The notes below the pieces were generated by a model that saw only the letters and a program-made list of their open reading frames with translations, did not search any database and had not been told where the DNA came from. A program made the translations under genes and the position numbers. 36,316 bases of DNA, from NCBI GenBank assembly GCA_028710565.1, contig JAQTTV010000033.1:1-36316 (forward strand), given 5' to 3'. Below, one piece after another: positions 27,702 through 35,399 of the stretch (the first letter of the stretch is position 1; every line of letters starts with the position of its first letter). Origin of the DNA: Gallionella sp. (GTDB taxonomy: Bacteria > Pseudomonadota > Gammaproteobacteria > Burkholderiales > Gallionellaceae).

Positions 27702-29477
27702 CTATGTGGATTTTTTGTTAATGGGTTGTTTTAACATACCTAAATCATCGCTTGGCTTAATGCCCGTAATGCCTTCAGCTATCCATTCGGATACCGCTGA
27801 AATAGTGGCAATCGGATTCGCACCTACCGCGCTAGGCAACACAGAACCATCGGCAACATACAAACCGTGATAACCAAAAACTTCCCCACGATTTTTATCG
27901 TTCGCACTGGTTACACCTTGTTCTGGACTGTCCGCTAAGGCGCAACCGCCTAAAGGATGGACGGTGATATTATTGCGTATGGGCCATAGCCATGTTGGCA
28001 ATGGTATGAAAAAACACGACTGAACGAAGGCTTTGAATTTTTCACCGCAAGCCAGTATGGCGTGATACAAGGGCATACTGCTTTGTGGCCAATGCAAATC
28101 CAAATTGCCGTCGCGTAATTTCAACTCACCGTCACCATTGTCTAAACCCATGCACAACAAAACGCTGCTGTTGTATGAGGCATCGTCCTTTAGAATTTGG
28201 TTAAAGAAATCACCTAAAGAACCGCTCCATTTCCTATCAACTAGGGTTTGCACCAGTTTTCGCCATAGTGCCTGAACACCACGCCAGAATTTTTTCACCA
28301 TGCCTAATGGATTTAAACTAGGTTGTACCCCCTCGATAACCCAAGCTAGAAACGCGGGATAGCTAGCATCTTCTAAAACAAAAGCCCGCTGCGCATCATG
28401 CTTTTCAAATAAGTTGTAATCGGTGTATTGGGTAATGACAGGACCATAGTTGGGATCGGCTGGTTTTTTGCCTTCAATAACAAAAGACAAAAAATCGCCA
28501 TTGCCTGAAAAACGTTTACCAAGCTGTGTACTCAAACGCGGCAATGAGCCAAAGGTATCACGGCAACGCAATAAGAGTTCATTCGTGCCTAAAGTGCCTG
28601 CGGAAATAATGATCCGCCGTGTATCGACCGTTTTTGCACCCTCATCGAGATCACGATAATAAACGCGATAACCGTGTTCACCATTAGCAACCGTATCTTC
28701 CTCACCATTGGCGTTCAACGGCACAATTTTCTCGGCCAAACAGTCGGTTTTAATTTGCGCACCGTGAACATGCTCAGCGACATAAAGATAATTGAGATCA
28801 ACGGTATTTTTGGAATGGGTGTTACAACCTGCATCACATTCCGCACAATAGGTACAGGACGTTTGCGTTGCACCGTAACGGTTTTTTTCTTGAATACCGA
28901 TGTCGGTAGCTTGTTGATGATTATTGCCAAAGAACACGCATAAATCCGCTAACTTTGAGGTACGCCCTTGGTCTTGTGCAAATTCTTGAAAAAGTTCGGT
29001 ACGAACAATTTTACGGCGAGGATCATTTTGCCAAGGCGGAATAGGACGGGCGTTAAGTACCGATTTGGCGACGGTGTAATAGGGTTGTAGCGTTGTTTTA
29101 TTTAACACGGCGGGCCAACCCCGCTTAAACACTTCGTCGGGCGGTTCGAGAAAAACATTCGCATAAATAAGAGAGCCACCACCCAGACCCGCGCAGACTA
29201 AGGCATCCATTTTAGGGTAATTGCGCACATCAAACATGCCGCGCAAGGGTTTATCTTGTATGTGTTTAGGTCGTTGCACACCATCGTCTGGTACATTCCA
29301 AAAATTATTCGCCATATCATGCGGCGTACGTGGAAATGAACCCATCGGATAGCGTTTACCGCGCTCTAGCAGCAAAACATCTTTTCCCCATTTTTGCGCC
29401 ATGCGACAGCAACTGATCGCACCACCAAAACCACTACCAATAACGACGACTTCGTGCAACGGACTTTTTGAACCCAT
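27702..29477 (-). CDS. GMC-family oxidoreductase, cholesterol-oxidase-like
   Basis: A 591-residue FAD enzyme that would oxidise an alcohol to a ketone or aldehyde. The FAD-binding GSGFGG is at 14-19, with LLLERGKRYPMGSFPR next and the GMC signature LVCAGLGGGSLIYANVF near 94-110. The C-terminal part has HPLGGCALADSP and GLYVADGSVLPSAVGANPI. Between them lies CTYCAECDAGC (Cys 208, 211, 214, 218), a C-x2-C-x2-C-x3-C motif that resembles an iron-sulfur or zinc site. No signal peptide is present, so it is probably cytoplasmic. GAGGGGG precedes the ATG. It is the first gene of the operon with the hydrolase and phosphoesterase. Confidence 0.93.
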   Translation of the reverse strand: MGSKSPLHEVVVIGSGFGGAISCCRMAQKWGKDVLLLERGKRYPMGSFPRTPHDMANNFWNVPDDGVQRPKHIQDKPLRGMFDVRNYPKMDALVCAGLGGGSLIYANVFLEPPDEVFKRGWPAVLNKTTLQPYYTVAKSVLNARPIPPWQNDPRRKIVRTELFQEFAQDQGRTSKLADLCVFFGNNHQQATDIGIQEKNRYGATQTSCTYCAECDAGCNTHSKNTVDLNYLYVAEHVHGAQIKTDCLAEKIVPLNANGEEDTVANGEHGYRVYYRDLDEGAKTVDTRRIIISAGTLGTNELLLRCRDTFGSLPRLSTQLGKRFSGNGDFLSFVIEGKKPADPNYGPVITQYTDYNLFEKHDAQRAFVLEDASYPAFLAWVIEGVQPSLNPLGMVKKFWRGVQALWRKLVQTLVDRKWSGSLGDFFNQILKDDASYNSSVLLCMGLDNGDGELKLRDGNLDLHWPQSSMPLYHAILACGEKFKAFVQSCFFIPLPTWLWPIRNNITVHPLGGCALADSPEQGVTSANDKNRGEVFGYHGLYVADGSVLPSAVGANPIATISAVSEWIAEGITGIKPSDDLGMLKQPINKKST

Positions 29478-29518
29478 GGTAATACCCCCTCTTATTGTTT
29501 ACGGGATGTTCAACTTGT

Positions 29519-30010
29519 AATTGAGTAGATTGAGGCACGGCGGCGAATCCCATAGCGCTGAGGTTGTGAAAGCAACTTAACGAAGGAGAAGAACCATGCC
29601 AAGTAAGGACTTTATCATTTATCTGTGCGGCTGTGTGCACGACAAATTACCGTTAAATCGCCACAACACCGCTGATATGTCGAGAGTTTGAACCAAAATG
29701 ACAGATTGCGAAGTGAATACGATGGAGGTTGTGGGTGAGTTTATGTGTAAAAACAATGCGATTTGGCAATACTTTACGGAACACTGGAAGATGCTGCGCA
29801 ATCGCTTCATCCGCAAAATACTTGCCCATAACATCGGCATGCTACTGAGTAAATGGCTAAAAATAGCCACTTCAATTTTAGGCGTTAGGGTTGAAAATTG
29901 CGTATATAAATGATAGGATTAACGGCGATATGGCTATTCCTTCTCCTTCGCTAAGTTGCTTTCACAAACTCAACGCTACGGGATTCTGCCCCACCTCAAT
30001 CTAAGCAATT
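29519..30010. mobile_element. 492-bp element with ~75-bp imperfect inverted arms
   Basis: The left arm 29519-29595 and the right arm 29936-30010 are inverted copies: both contain AGATTGAGG, then GAATCCC(A/G)TAGCG, then TTGTGAAAGCAACTTA and CGAAGGAGAAG. The arms differ at scattered positions and by small indels, so the element is old. The interior holds a short plus-strand ORF. This is a non-autonomous or deleted IS lying between the GMC operon promoter side and the porin gene. Confidence 0.75.
29698..29913 (+). pseudogene. Possible C-terminal remnant of a DDE transposase
   Basis: This 71-residue frame inside the inverted-repeat element reads WKMLRNRFIRKILAHNIGML, then LSKWLKIA, which resembles the last helix of IS5- or IS982-type DDE transposases. 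No catalytic residues are present. The family is uncertain, and it may simply be non-coding filler. Confidence 0.3.
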
Positions 30011-30070
30011 AAAAATTGAATATCGCGTGTGATACAAAACATTCGCCCTTAAACTAACCTCTTGCCCACC

Positions 30071-31234
30071 ATGAAAACACCCATGAATTGCGCCTTGCTC
30101 GCGCTGTTATCCGCCTCCGTAGCCCACGCGGATGAAGAAAAACTATTTAAAGTGAGCGGCATGGCCGTCCTAGGTGCGACCTATTCCAGCGAACGCAATG
30201 CGGATTATACGTCGGGCATTGACCACCCCAACGGCGCGGGAAAAACTCGAACCTATGATTTTTTGAGCGATAGTCGGTTTATAGTGCAAGTGGATAGTCA
30301 ATTCAACGAGCAATTTTCCGCTATGTTGCAAATGACTAGCGAACATCGCTACAACAACACCTTTGCGCCGCACGTCACCGCCAGTGCCTTAAAATGGCAA
30401 GTCACACCCAACATTGATCTACGCATTGGTCGTCAACCCTTTGTATCCTTTCTCGTCCCCGACGAAAAGACAGCATGGGTACGTCAGACCACCGAAGTGT
30501 ATCAATCGGGGCTGTTGAACTTGTATGACGGCGCGGCACTCACCGCCAAAACCCAATGGGGTGATGCCACTTTCACCGCACAAGGCTATATCGGCTCAAT
30601 TCAATATCCCATCCCTGGTGACGTGAGCATTCGGTTTTCCAATCTCGTAGGGATCAACCTGTTCGGACAAGTCGGCGATTCGACCGTGCGTTTTTCGAGT
30701 ATTCGCGGACGATTTACCCTGCACAGCCCCACGACAGACCAAGCCCTCGCCCTGTTGCGCACCTTGCCCAACGGCAACGCCCTCGCAGATCGTCATCAAG
30801 TCCAAGACACGCCTAGCGGGTATAGCAGCCTCACTTATGCCTACCAAAACAGCACGGGCTACCTCCTCGCGGAAGTGATGCAATTCAGCACGGGTGAAAG
30901 TTTTGTGGCGGATTCGACGCAAGGAGAAATCACCGCAGGTTACCATATTGGCAAATTTACCCCATTTGCGACATTGGCAGGCAAACAGGCAAATAAAGTT
31001 GCCAGTGACCCAAATCCTATTTTGAACGCCCTCTTTGCAGGCAGAAATGTTGGGCAAAAAAGTGCCGTTGTGGGCGTGCGGTGGAATTGGATGAAAAATA
31101 CCGTCCTCAAAGCCCAATGCGATTATGTTATCAACAGCACAGGCTCGGCAGGTGCACTGAGCAATGTACAAGCAGGTTTTCAACCAGGCGGGCGTTATCG
31201 CTTGGTTTCCGCCGCACTGGAATATACTTTTTAA
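30071..31234 (+). CDS. Outer-membrane beta-barrel (porin-like) protein
   Basis: The 387-residue product has a signal peptide (MKTPMNCALLALLSASVAHA, cleaved before DEE) and many amphipathic beta strands with alternating hydrophobic residues (RFIVQVDSQFNEQFSAML, LKWQVTPNIDLRIGRQPF). It ends VSAALEYTF, with the C-terminal Phe recognised by the BAM complex. The pattern QVTPNIDLRIGRQPF and VYQSGLLNLYDGA is like porin-type proteins of phosphate- or alkane-associated families, but no specific substrate can be named. Start choice: ATG 30071, with 30083 also possible and a TTG at 30062 rejected; no clear ribosome site. It is a single gene. Confidence 0.85.
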   Translation: MKTPMNCALLALLSASVAHADEEKLFKVSGMAVLGATYSSERNADYTSGIDHPNGAGKTRTYDFLSDSRFIVQVDSQFNEQFSAMLQMTSEHRYNNTFAPHVTASALKWQVTPNIDLRIGRQPFVSFLVPDEKTAWVRQTTEVYQSGLLNLYDGAALTAKTQWGDATFTAQGYIGSIQYPIPGDVSIRFSNLVGINLFGQVGDSTVRFSSIRGRFTLHSPTTDQALALLRTLPNGNALADRHQVQDTPSGYSSLTYAYQNSTGYLLAEVMQFSTGESFVADSTQGEITAGYHIGKFTPFATLAGKQANKVASDPNPILNALFAGRNVGQKSAVVGVRWNWMKNTVLKAQCDYVINSTGSAGALSNVQAGFQPGGRYRLVSAALEYTF

Positions 31235-31346
31235 CCCAGGACACCCTTCCTTTTCGCTACACCTACTCGAAAGGAAACCCTACATGGTGGGGTTGTGAAA
31301 TGCATAGATGCAGCTTAACGAGAACAGCTACTCCCTCACTATTCTG

Positions 31347-31632
31347 ATATACGGCTTGTTTGCGGCAGTGTCTTTACAAAAATCTGTACGGAAAACCTGG
31401 AAAAGATTTCTGTGTCAGGCATATATTTTAGCTTACGCTAGATATCCACTGGATTAGCCCTTTTATTGCTGGCGGTAGACTTGTGGAATGCCACATTGGC
31501 ATTGAGCGAAAAAGGCTTTTGCGCTATATCTTTGTGTTGAGCTTATTTGCCGCCGTCACCATGCATAAAAATATGCGCGACGAAGAGACATTCAATCACC
31601 CCGAACACAGCATCTCGTCTGAATCACAATAA
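31347..31632 (+). pseudogene. Decayed yiaA/yiaB-type inner-membrane protein gene
   Basis: Three frame segments give recognisable pieces of the YiaA/YiaB two-repeat membrane family: IYGLFAAVSLQKSVR (31347-31391), then a shift to ENLEKISVSGIYFSLR, an in-frame TAG at 31439-31441, ISTGLALLLLAVDLWNATLA plus LSEKGF, then another shift near 31530 to FVLSLFAAVTMHKNMRDEET and a stop at 31630-31632. The first transmembrane part is missing upstream, where a fragment related to the 29519-30010 arms lies (31286-31322). At least two frameshifts, one nonsense mutation and an N-terminal deletion make it non-functional. Confidence 0.75.
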
Positions 31633-31697
31633 GCACAACACGCCTTGCTTGGGCGACAATTATCCTGTTCGGTTGTCGTTCCTCAATACTCAGTATC

Positions 31698-31955
31698 AAA
31701 ACAACGGGATCAGATTCCAATGCTGCTACCGCAAATAACTTAATGATTTATTATCAATGGGTTGCACATTAATCTGCCCATCAAAACCAAGAATTCTTTA
31801 CGCGAAAATCAATTAGATTAAGCATGTTAGTATCAAATTTCAGCTTCAAATTGCTATAAAAAACATCGGCAACGAATTGACGATTATCTGTATCATATTG
31901 ATTATTAGGCAATTATTATTTGCGGTAGCAGCATTAGGATCAGATTCGATTGATT
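31698..31955. mobile_element. MITE copy B (about 258 bp)
   Basis: Terminal repeats CCAATGCTGCTACCGCAAATAA at 31717 and TTATTTGCGGTAGCAGCATT at 31916-31935, with further end similarity to GATTGATT. The interior is the reverse complement of copy A at 23327-23582, differing at a modest number of bases. It sits between the yiaA/yiaB remnant and the ABC gene, and may contribute promoter sequence to the latter. Confidence 0.85.
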
Positions 31956-32064
31956 CCAAAGTCATGGTGAGTTGTAATGTAAAAACAACGATAGAAAAAC
32001 ATTTTTTGACGGCAATCTTCCTCTAAAATCTCACACATTATTGTGACCTGAAACTAAGCCCGCG

Positions 32065-34233
32065 ATGCCTCTTCCTTCCTGCTCTGAAAATCCCAATAAG
32101 CTACTTTCCGTCAATCGCTTGACCACTGCGTTGCAATCAGGCGTGGCGATTGTGGATGGGATTTCGTTTGAGATTGCGGCGGGGGAGACGTTTGCGTTGT
32201 TGGGGGAATCGGGGTGTGGGAAGTCGATGAGTGCGTTGTCGTTGATGCGGCTGTTGCCTGATGGGGTGGCGAATACGGGCGGGCTGGTGGTGTTGGGGGC
32301 GGTGGATTTACTGGGCTTGCCTGAGCGGGAGATGCGGCGGGTGCGGGGCGGGCAGTTGGCGATGATTTTTCAAGAGCCTGGTTTGAGTTTGAATCCTGTG
32401 ATGACGGTGGGGGCGCAGTTGGCGGAGGTGTTGAGGTTGCATTCACCCTTGCCGCTTCCCTCTCCCCCAGCCCCTCTCCCGCTTGCGGGCGAGGGGAGAA
32501 AGGCACCCTCATCCCTAGCCCTTCTCCCAGTGGGAGAAGGGAACGTTGAGGCGCGTTGCATCGATTTGTTGGCGCAAGTGGGGATTCCTGATGCGGCTCG
32601 GCGGGTGCGGGAGTATCCGTTTCAGATGTCGGGGGGGATGAAGCAGCGGGTGATGATTGCGATGGCGTTGGCGGGGCAGCCTGACGTGTTGATTGCGGAT
32701 GAGCCGACCACGGCGTTGGATGTGACGATACAGGCGCAAGTGTTGCAATTGCTACGCGACACGCAAGCGCGCACGGGCATGGCGATGTTGTTGATTACCC
32801 ACGATTTAGGGGTAGTCGCGGAAATGGCGCATCGCGTGGGCGTGATGTACGCGGGGCAAATTGTGGAGCAAGCGGATCGCGCCACGCTATTTGCCCAACC
32901 GCTGCATCCTTATACCCAAAAATTATTCACCGCCGTCCCCGATGCTTCGCGGCGCAATCAGCCTTTATCCGCCATTGCGGGCGCGGTGCCGCCCTTGGGC
33001 AGTATTCCACAAGGCTGCCGATTCGCCCCGCGCTGCGATCAGGCGTGGGCGTTATGCGAAAGCGAATCGCCTGCGTGGACGGAAGTGCGGGCAGGACAGG
33101 GCGTGCGTTGCCATTTGTACGTTGAGACAGGAAGAGAGAAGCGGGAAGGGGGAAGGGAAAACCCCGTTACGCTGCCGCCCCCTTCTCCCTTCTCCCTTTC
33201 CCCTTCTCTCTTGCAAGTCACCGACTTGCAAGTCCACTTCCCCATACGCAAGGGCATTTTGCAGCGCACGGTGGGGCAGGTCAAAGCGGTGGATGGCGTG
33301 TCGTTGGAGATTGCGCCTGCGCGCACCTTGGCGTTGGTGGGCGAATCGGGCTGTGGCAAAACCACCTTGGGCAAAGCCTTGTTGCAATTGATACGTCCCA
33401 CGGCTGGCAGTGTGCAATTTGCGGGGCAAGAGCTGATCGACACGCCGTATAAACATCGTGCCGCCATGCAGATGGTGTTTCAAGACCCTTATTCTTCGCT
33501 GAATCCCAAAATGCGGATTGCGGAAATTTTGGAGGAGGGGATGATTCCCGCTCGCGGGAGAGGAGAAACGCTGGGTTTACGGGGCGCGCAACCCTCTCCC
33601 CCAACCCCTCTCCCGCTTGCGGGCGAGGAGAGTTACAGCAAGGGCCGTGCAGCGCGACAAGCGCAAATCGACCTGTTATTAGACCAAGTGGGCTTGGCGC
33701 GCACCAGCAAATGGCGGTATCCGCATGAATTTTCAGGCGGGCAACGGCAGCGGATTGCCATTGCGCGGGCGTTGGCGGTGTCGCCGCAATTGCTGATTTG
33801 CGATGAACCGACCAGCGCGTTGGATGTCTCGGTACAAGCGCAAATTCTCAATTTACTCAAATCGTTACAACAAGAATTTGACCTCGCCTATTTGTTTATC
33901 ACCCACAATATCGCGGTGGTGGAATATCTGGCGCATGACGTGTGCGTGATGTATTTAGGGCGCATCGTCGAACGCGGCACGGTTGCCGACGTACTACGCG
34001 CCCCCAAACATCCCTACACCCAAGCACTGCTCTCGGCTGTTCCGCGTATCACGGGAGATCGCAGTGAATTGATACAACTAGCAGGTGAACTCCCCTCCCC
34101 TGCCAATCCCCCCTCTGGTTGTCATTTTGCACCACGCTGCCCACAGGTAATGCCTCGCTGCCACATTGTTTACCCTCCCGTAACACAACTTTCACATGAA
34201 CATGAAGTCAACTGCCACCTTTATACCTCATAA
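32065..34233 (+). CDS. Fused dipeptide/oligopeptide ABC transporter ATPase (DppD-DppF / YejF type)
   Basis: A 722-residue protein with two complete ATP-binding cassettes, energising uptake of peptides or a related solute through membrane subunits not in the window. First half: Walker A GESGCGKS (47-54), signature MSGGMKQR (188-195), Walker B LIADEP (209-214), and a C-terminal oligo_HPY region with CRFAPRCDQAW near 318-328. Second half: Walker A GESGCGKT (426-433), signature FSGGQRQR (556-563), Walker B LLICDEP (576-582), and CHFAPRCPQ. The usual YejF length is about 530. The excess comes from Pro-rich inserts at about 127-160 and 494-527 and a linker at 354-382, all coded by palindromic DNA. 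Frame is maintained. Confidence 0.93.
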   Translation: MPLPSCSENPNKLLSVNRLTTALQSGVAIVDGISFEIAAGETFALLGESGCGKSMSALSLMRLLPDGVANTGGLVVLGAVDLLGLPEREMRRVRGGQLAMIFQEPGLSLNPVMTVGAQLAEVLRLHSPLPLPSPPAPLPLAGEGRKAPSSLALLPVGEGNVEARCIDLLAQVGIPDAARRVREYPFQMSGGMKQRVMIAMALAGQPDVLIADEPTTALDVTIQAQVLQLLRDTQARTGMAMLLITHDLGVVAEMAHRVGVMYAGQIVEQADRATLFAQPLHPYTQKLFTAVPDASRRNQPLSAIAGAVPPLGSIPQGCRFAPRCDQAWALCESESPAWTEVRAGQGVRCHLYVETGREKREGGRENPVTLPPPSPFSLSPSLLQVTDLQVHFPIRKGILQRTVGQVKAVDGVSLEIAPARTLALVGESGCGKTTLGKALLQLIRPTAGSVQFAGQELIDTPYKHRAAMQMVFQDPYSSLNPKMRIAEILEEGMIPARGRGETLGLRGAQPSPPTPLPLAGEESYSKGRAARQAQIDLLLDQVGLARTSKWRYPHEFSGGQRQRIAIARALAVSPQLLICDEPTSALDVSVQAQILNLLKSLQQEFDLAYLFITHNIAVVEYLAHDVCVMYLGRIVERGTVADVLRAPKHPYTQALLSAVPRITGDRSELIQLAGELPSPANPPSGCHFAPRCPQVMPRCHIVYPPVTQLSHEHEVNCHLYTS
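32458..32541. repeat. Two REP-like palindromes in frame inside the ABC gene (first half)
   Basis: CCCCTCTCCCGC...GCGGGCGAGGGG at 32471-32496 and a perfect 11-bp stem CCCTTCTCCCA/TGGGAGAAGGG at 32519-32541 lie side by side, each preceded by CCCTC-type arms. They encode residues about 132-160, a Pro/Leu/Gly-rich stretch absent from ordinary DppD. Confidence 0.85.
33132..33214. repeat. Imperfect palindrome encoding the interdomain linker of the ABC protein
   Basis: The left arm (33132-33160) is a purine-rich run beginning AAGAGAGAAGCGGGAAGG; the right arm ends CCCCTTCTCTCTT (33200-33212) and pairs with it imperfectly over about 30 bases. The encoded linker contains REKREGGREN and PPPSPFSLSPS. 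It is a palindrome type different from the CCCTCTCCC elements. Confidence 0.65.
33545..33632. repeat. REP-like palindrome in frame inside the ABC gene (second half)
   Basis: CTCTCCCCCAACCCCTCTCC (33595-33614) leads into the CCCGCTTGCGGGCGAGGAG loop, and an upstream CCCGCTCGCGGGAGAGG (33548-33564) pairs across the element. It encodes residues about 494-527, again PSPPTPLPLAGE-like, at the position equivalent to the first insert. Confidence 0.8.
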
Positions 34234-34330
34234 GGGGCTTGACGCTTGAGCAAATTCAGCATAAAAACCAACTGTGCGTGTCGATGCACACAACAACAGT
34301 TTCTACTTACATTTTATGAAGGATCTAATC

Positions 34331-34651
34331 ATGGCTACCCCATCTACAACAGAAGTCAGTAAAGAAAAATTGATGCAAGATTTGCAAAATGTGGTTGCTG
34401 ATGCAGAGGAGTTATTGCGCGCAACGGCGAGTCAAACGGGAGAACGCGTTGTGATTGCACGCGAACGCATTGAAGAAAATTTAGTGGCCGCAAAAGCACG
34501 TTTAGAAGTGGCTGAACGCGCTCTATTAGAAAAAACCAAGCAAGCAGCCACCGCCACGGATGAGTATGTTCATGACAATCCTTGGCAAGCCATTGGCGTA
34601 GCCGCTGGCGTAGGTTTATTGGTCGGCATGTTGATTTCTCGCGGTCGCTAA
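34331..34651 (+). CDS. DUF883 family protein (ElaB/YqjD-like)
   Basis: A 106-residue protein. The start at 34331 (MATPSTTEVSKEKLMQDL) has AAGGA at good spacing; an extension to 34274 is not conserved-looking. It is mostly a long amphipathic helix (AELLRATASQ region to ALLEKTKQAA), then YVHDNPWQAIGVAAGVGLLVG, a C-terminal membrane anchor rich in Gly, ending SRGR. In E. coli YqjD and ElaB bind ribosomes at the inner membrane in stationary phase; the same role here is inferred. It is followed after 3 bases by the YqjE-like gene. Confidence 0.92.
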   Translation: MATPSTTEVSKEKLMQDLQNVVADAEELLRATASQTGERVVIARERIEENLVAAKARLEVAERALLEKTKQAATATDEYVHDNPWQAIGVAAGVGLLVGMLISRGR

Positions 34652-34654
34652 ATC

Positions 34655-35020
34655 ATGACCGAGCTTGGTCTGTTTGATTCTGTCAAACGACTCGGTGCGA
34701 CGCTGACAGCGATCGCCGCGACACGTCTGGCATTGTTAGCAAATGAGCTACACGAAGAACGTTTGCGACTCACGCAGATGCTCTTGTTTACCATGCTGGC
34801 GTTGTTTTGTTTTGGACTGACCGTGGTCTTTTTAACGACTTTTCTAGTGGTACTATTTTGGGATAGTCATCGCTTGATGGTTTTAGGCGGGCTGTGCATT
34901 GTATTTTTTAGTTTAGGGAGTGCGATGCTATTTTTGCTTCGCCAAAAAGTCTCACAAAAACCAACGCTTTTTGCCGCCAGCTTGGCAGAACTTAGCAAAG
35001 ATCAGGCTTCACTGCAATGA
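34655..35020 (+). CDS. YqjE-like membrane protein (phage holin superfamily)
   Basis: A 121-residue protein with an N-terminal helix (VKRLGATLTAIAATRLALLA) and two strong membrane segments (LLFTMLALFCFGLTVVFLTTF and LMVLGGLCIVFFSLGSAMLF), characteristic of the YqjE/PF07332 family. Function is not known. It is the second gene of the operon, and its stop overlaps the start of the next gene by four bases (ATGA). Confidence 0.9.
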   Translation: MTELGLFDSVKRLGATLTAIAATRLALLANELHEERLRLTQMLLFTMLALFCFGLTVVFLTTFLVVLFWDSHRLMVLGGLCIVFFSLGSAMLFLLRQKVSQKPTLFAASLAELSKDQASLQ

Positions 35021-35313
35021 ACCCTCAACTTTACGAAATCCAACAAAAAAGAGCCGCCCTACTCGCTCAAATTGCGACCCAGCGTGAGGAAATAAACCGA
35101 ATTGCCCACCAATGGAAAAAACCTTTGGGAGCGATAGACCAAGGATTAAGTGCGGTCCGCTGGCTGCGATCTCATCCTTTAGCATGGCTTGGATTGGCAG
35201 GATTATTTCTGCTACGCAAAAATGGTGTTGTAGGTGTATTCATGAGCGTGTGGCGAGGCTGGAAATTTTATCAGCGCGCAAAAGGCTTAGTCAACAAAGC
35301 ACGGCGAGCCTGA
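35017..35313 (+). CDS. YqjK-like protein
   Basis: A 98-residue protein with a coiled N-terminal helix (LYEIQQKRAALLAQIATQRE), a Trp-rich middle (RIAHQWKKP, VRWLRSHPLAWLGLAGLFLL) and a basic C-terminus, matching the YqjK-like family (PF13997). It overlaps the YqjE-like gene and completes the yqjD-yqjE-yqjK arrangement of enterics. Probably membrane-associated; its function is unknown. Confidence 0.85.
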   Translation: MNPQLYEIQQKRAALLAQIATQREEINRIAHQWKKPLGAIDQGLSAVRWLRSHPLAWLGLAGLFLLRKNGVVGVFMSVWRGWKFYQRAKGLVNKARRA

Positions 35314-35399
35314 AAAATTGGTATATTGGCAGCAACATCCTTGTATCAAAGTATGAGTAAGCATCACATTTACAACCATCCTTATTTAGAGGTGATAAA

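Noticed and set aside
24356..29477. Anti-phage defence island
   Set aside because: A phosphoesterase and hydrolase can occur in defence loci, but the GMC oxidoreductase and absence of nuclease, helicase or nucleotide cyclase domains favour metabolism.
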